The position numbers were made by a program, and so were the translations under genes. A DNA stretch of 14,204 nt, from the NCBI GenBank assembly GCA_902984215.1, contig CADWAF010001195.1:1-14204 (forward strand), written 5' to 3'. Of this stretch, positions 14,038 to 14,204 are shown in pieces; position 1 is the first letter of the stretch; each line of letters begins with the position of its first letter. The DNA comes from Willaertia magna. Lineage: Eukaryota; Heterolobosea; Eutetramitea; Acrasida; Naegleriidae. Under the pieces are notes generated by a model that ran no database searches, was not told the DNA's origin, and worked only from the letters and a program-made list of their open reading frames with translations.

Positions 14038-14204
14038 ATGTCTTCAACAGCAAATAAACAAAGAGGTGAATTATTCGTCTACATCAGCTATATTTCTGTA
14101 GGTTTTTAACACAATCCCTAAATAATTCTAATACATATCATTCTATTCAATAGGCTATAAGATCACGAGCAATAAAATGTAAAAAATTATTACATCTTTT
14201 AGAC
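14038..14204 (+). CDS. Probable SH3BGRL/glutaredoxin-like protein, first two exons (3' end outside window)
   Basis: Exon 1, 14038-14097, encodes 20 residues from an ATG after seven A's. A 56-bp intron (14098-14153, GTAGGT...ATAG) follows, and exon 2 stays open to the right edge. The spliced start reads polar residues, then ELFVYIS, then RAIKCKKLLHLLD. The pattern V-Y-I-S, a small loop and A-I-K-x-K-x-L-x-x-L-L-D resembles the first strand and helix of SH3BGRL proteins, small thioredoxin-fold proteins without the glutaredoxin active Cys pair. With only 37 residues visible the family call is tentative, but the intron keeps phase and the gene itself is likely real. Confidence 0.5.

Overview
The window looks like nuclear DNA of a small-genome protist, most likely a heterolobosean amoeba of the Naegleria type (inference). 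The DNA is A+T-rich. Genes are packed with gaps of about 16 to 140 bp on both strands, and proteins carry many Asn, Ser, Gln and Glu runs. Introns are short (40-94 bp) with GT/AG ends, the standard genetic code fits every gene, and most start codons follow a run of A. No rRNA, tRNA or CRISPR array was seen.

Layout, left to right: (1) the start of a multi-pass membrane protein, minus strand, running off the left edge (1-1037). (2) A large MutL-family mismatch repair protein of PMS1 type, minus (1174-4320), whose C-terminal domain has lost the endonuclease motif. (3) A HERPUD-like ubiquitin-domain ER membrane protein, plus (4402-5469), divergent from MutL across 81 bp. (4) A six-exon beta-propeller protein, minus (5486-7007); I rebuilt its splicing and the frame closes exactly at 418 residues. 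(5) A three-exon CDGSH iron-sulfur protein with a C-terminal membrane anchor, plus (7087-7511). (6) A large acidic leucine-rich-repeat protein, possibly F-box type, minus (7599-9779). (7) A doubtful small minus-strand ORF (10098-10313). (8) A Y14/RBM8A-like RRM protein, plus (10301-10798). (9) A small AT-hook protein, minus (10834-11364). (10) A palindrome-rich spacer, then a piggyBac-type transposon (11794-13978) with recognisable terminal inverted repeats and an intact DDD transposase. (11) The first two exons of a probable SH3BGRL/glutaredoxin-like gene, plus (14038 to the right edge).

The cellular genes share no pathway. They look like housekeeping functions (DNA repair, ER-associated degradation, iron-sulfur biology, exon-junction complex) placed side by side. 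The common theme is compaction: head-to-head pairs share promoters under 100 bp, tail-to-tail pairs are separated by 16-87 bp, and TAA stop codons often sit inside an AATAAA motif. The transposon is the main accessory feature. It sits between two divergent genes that were probably head-to-head neighbours before it inserted.
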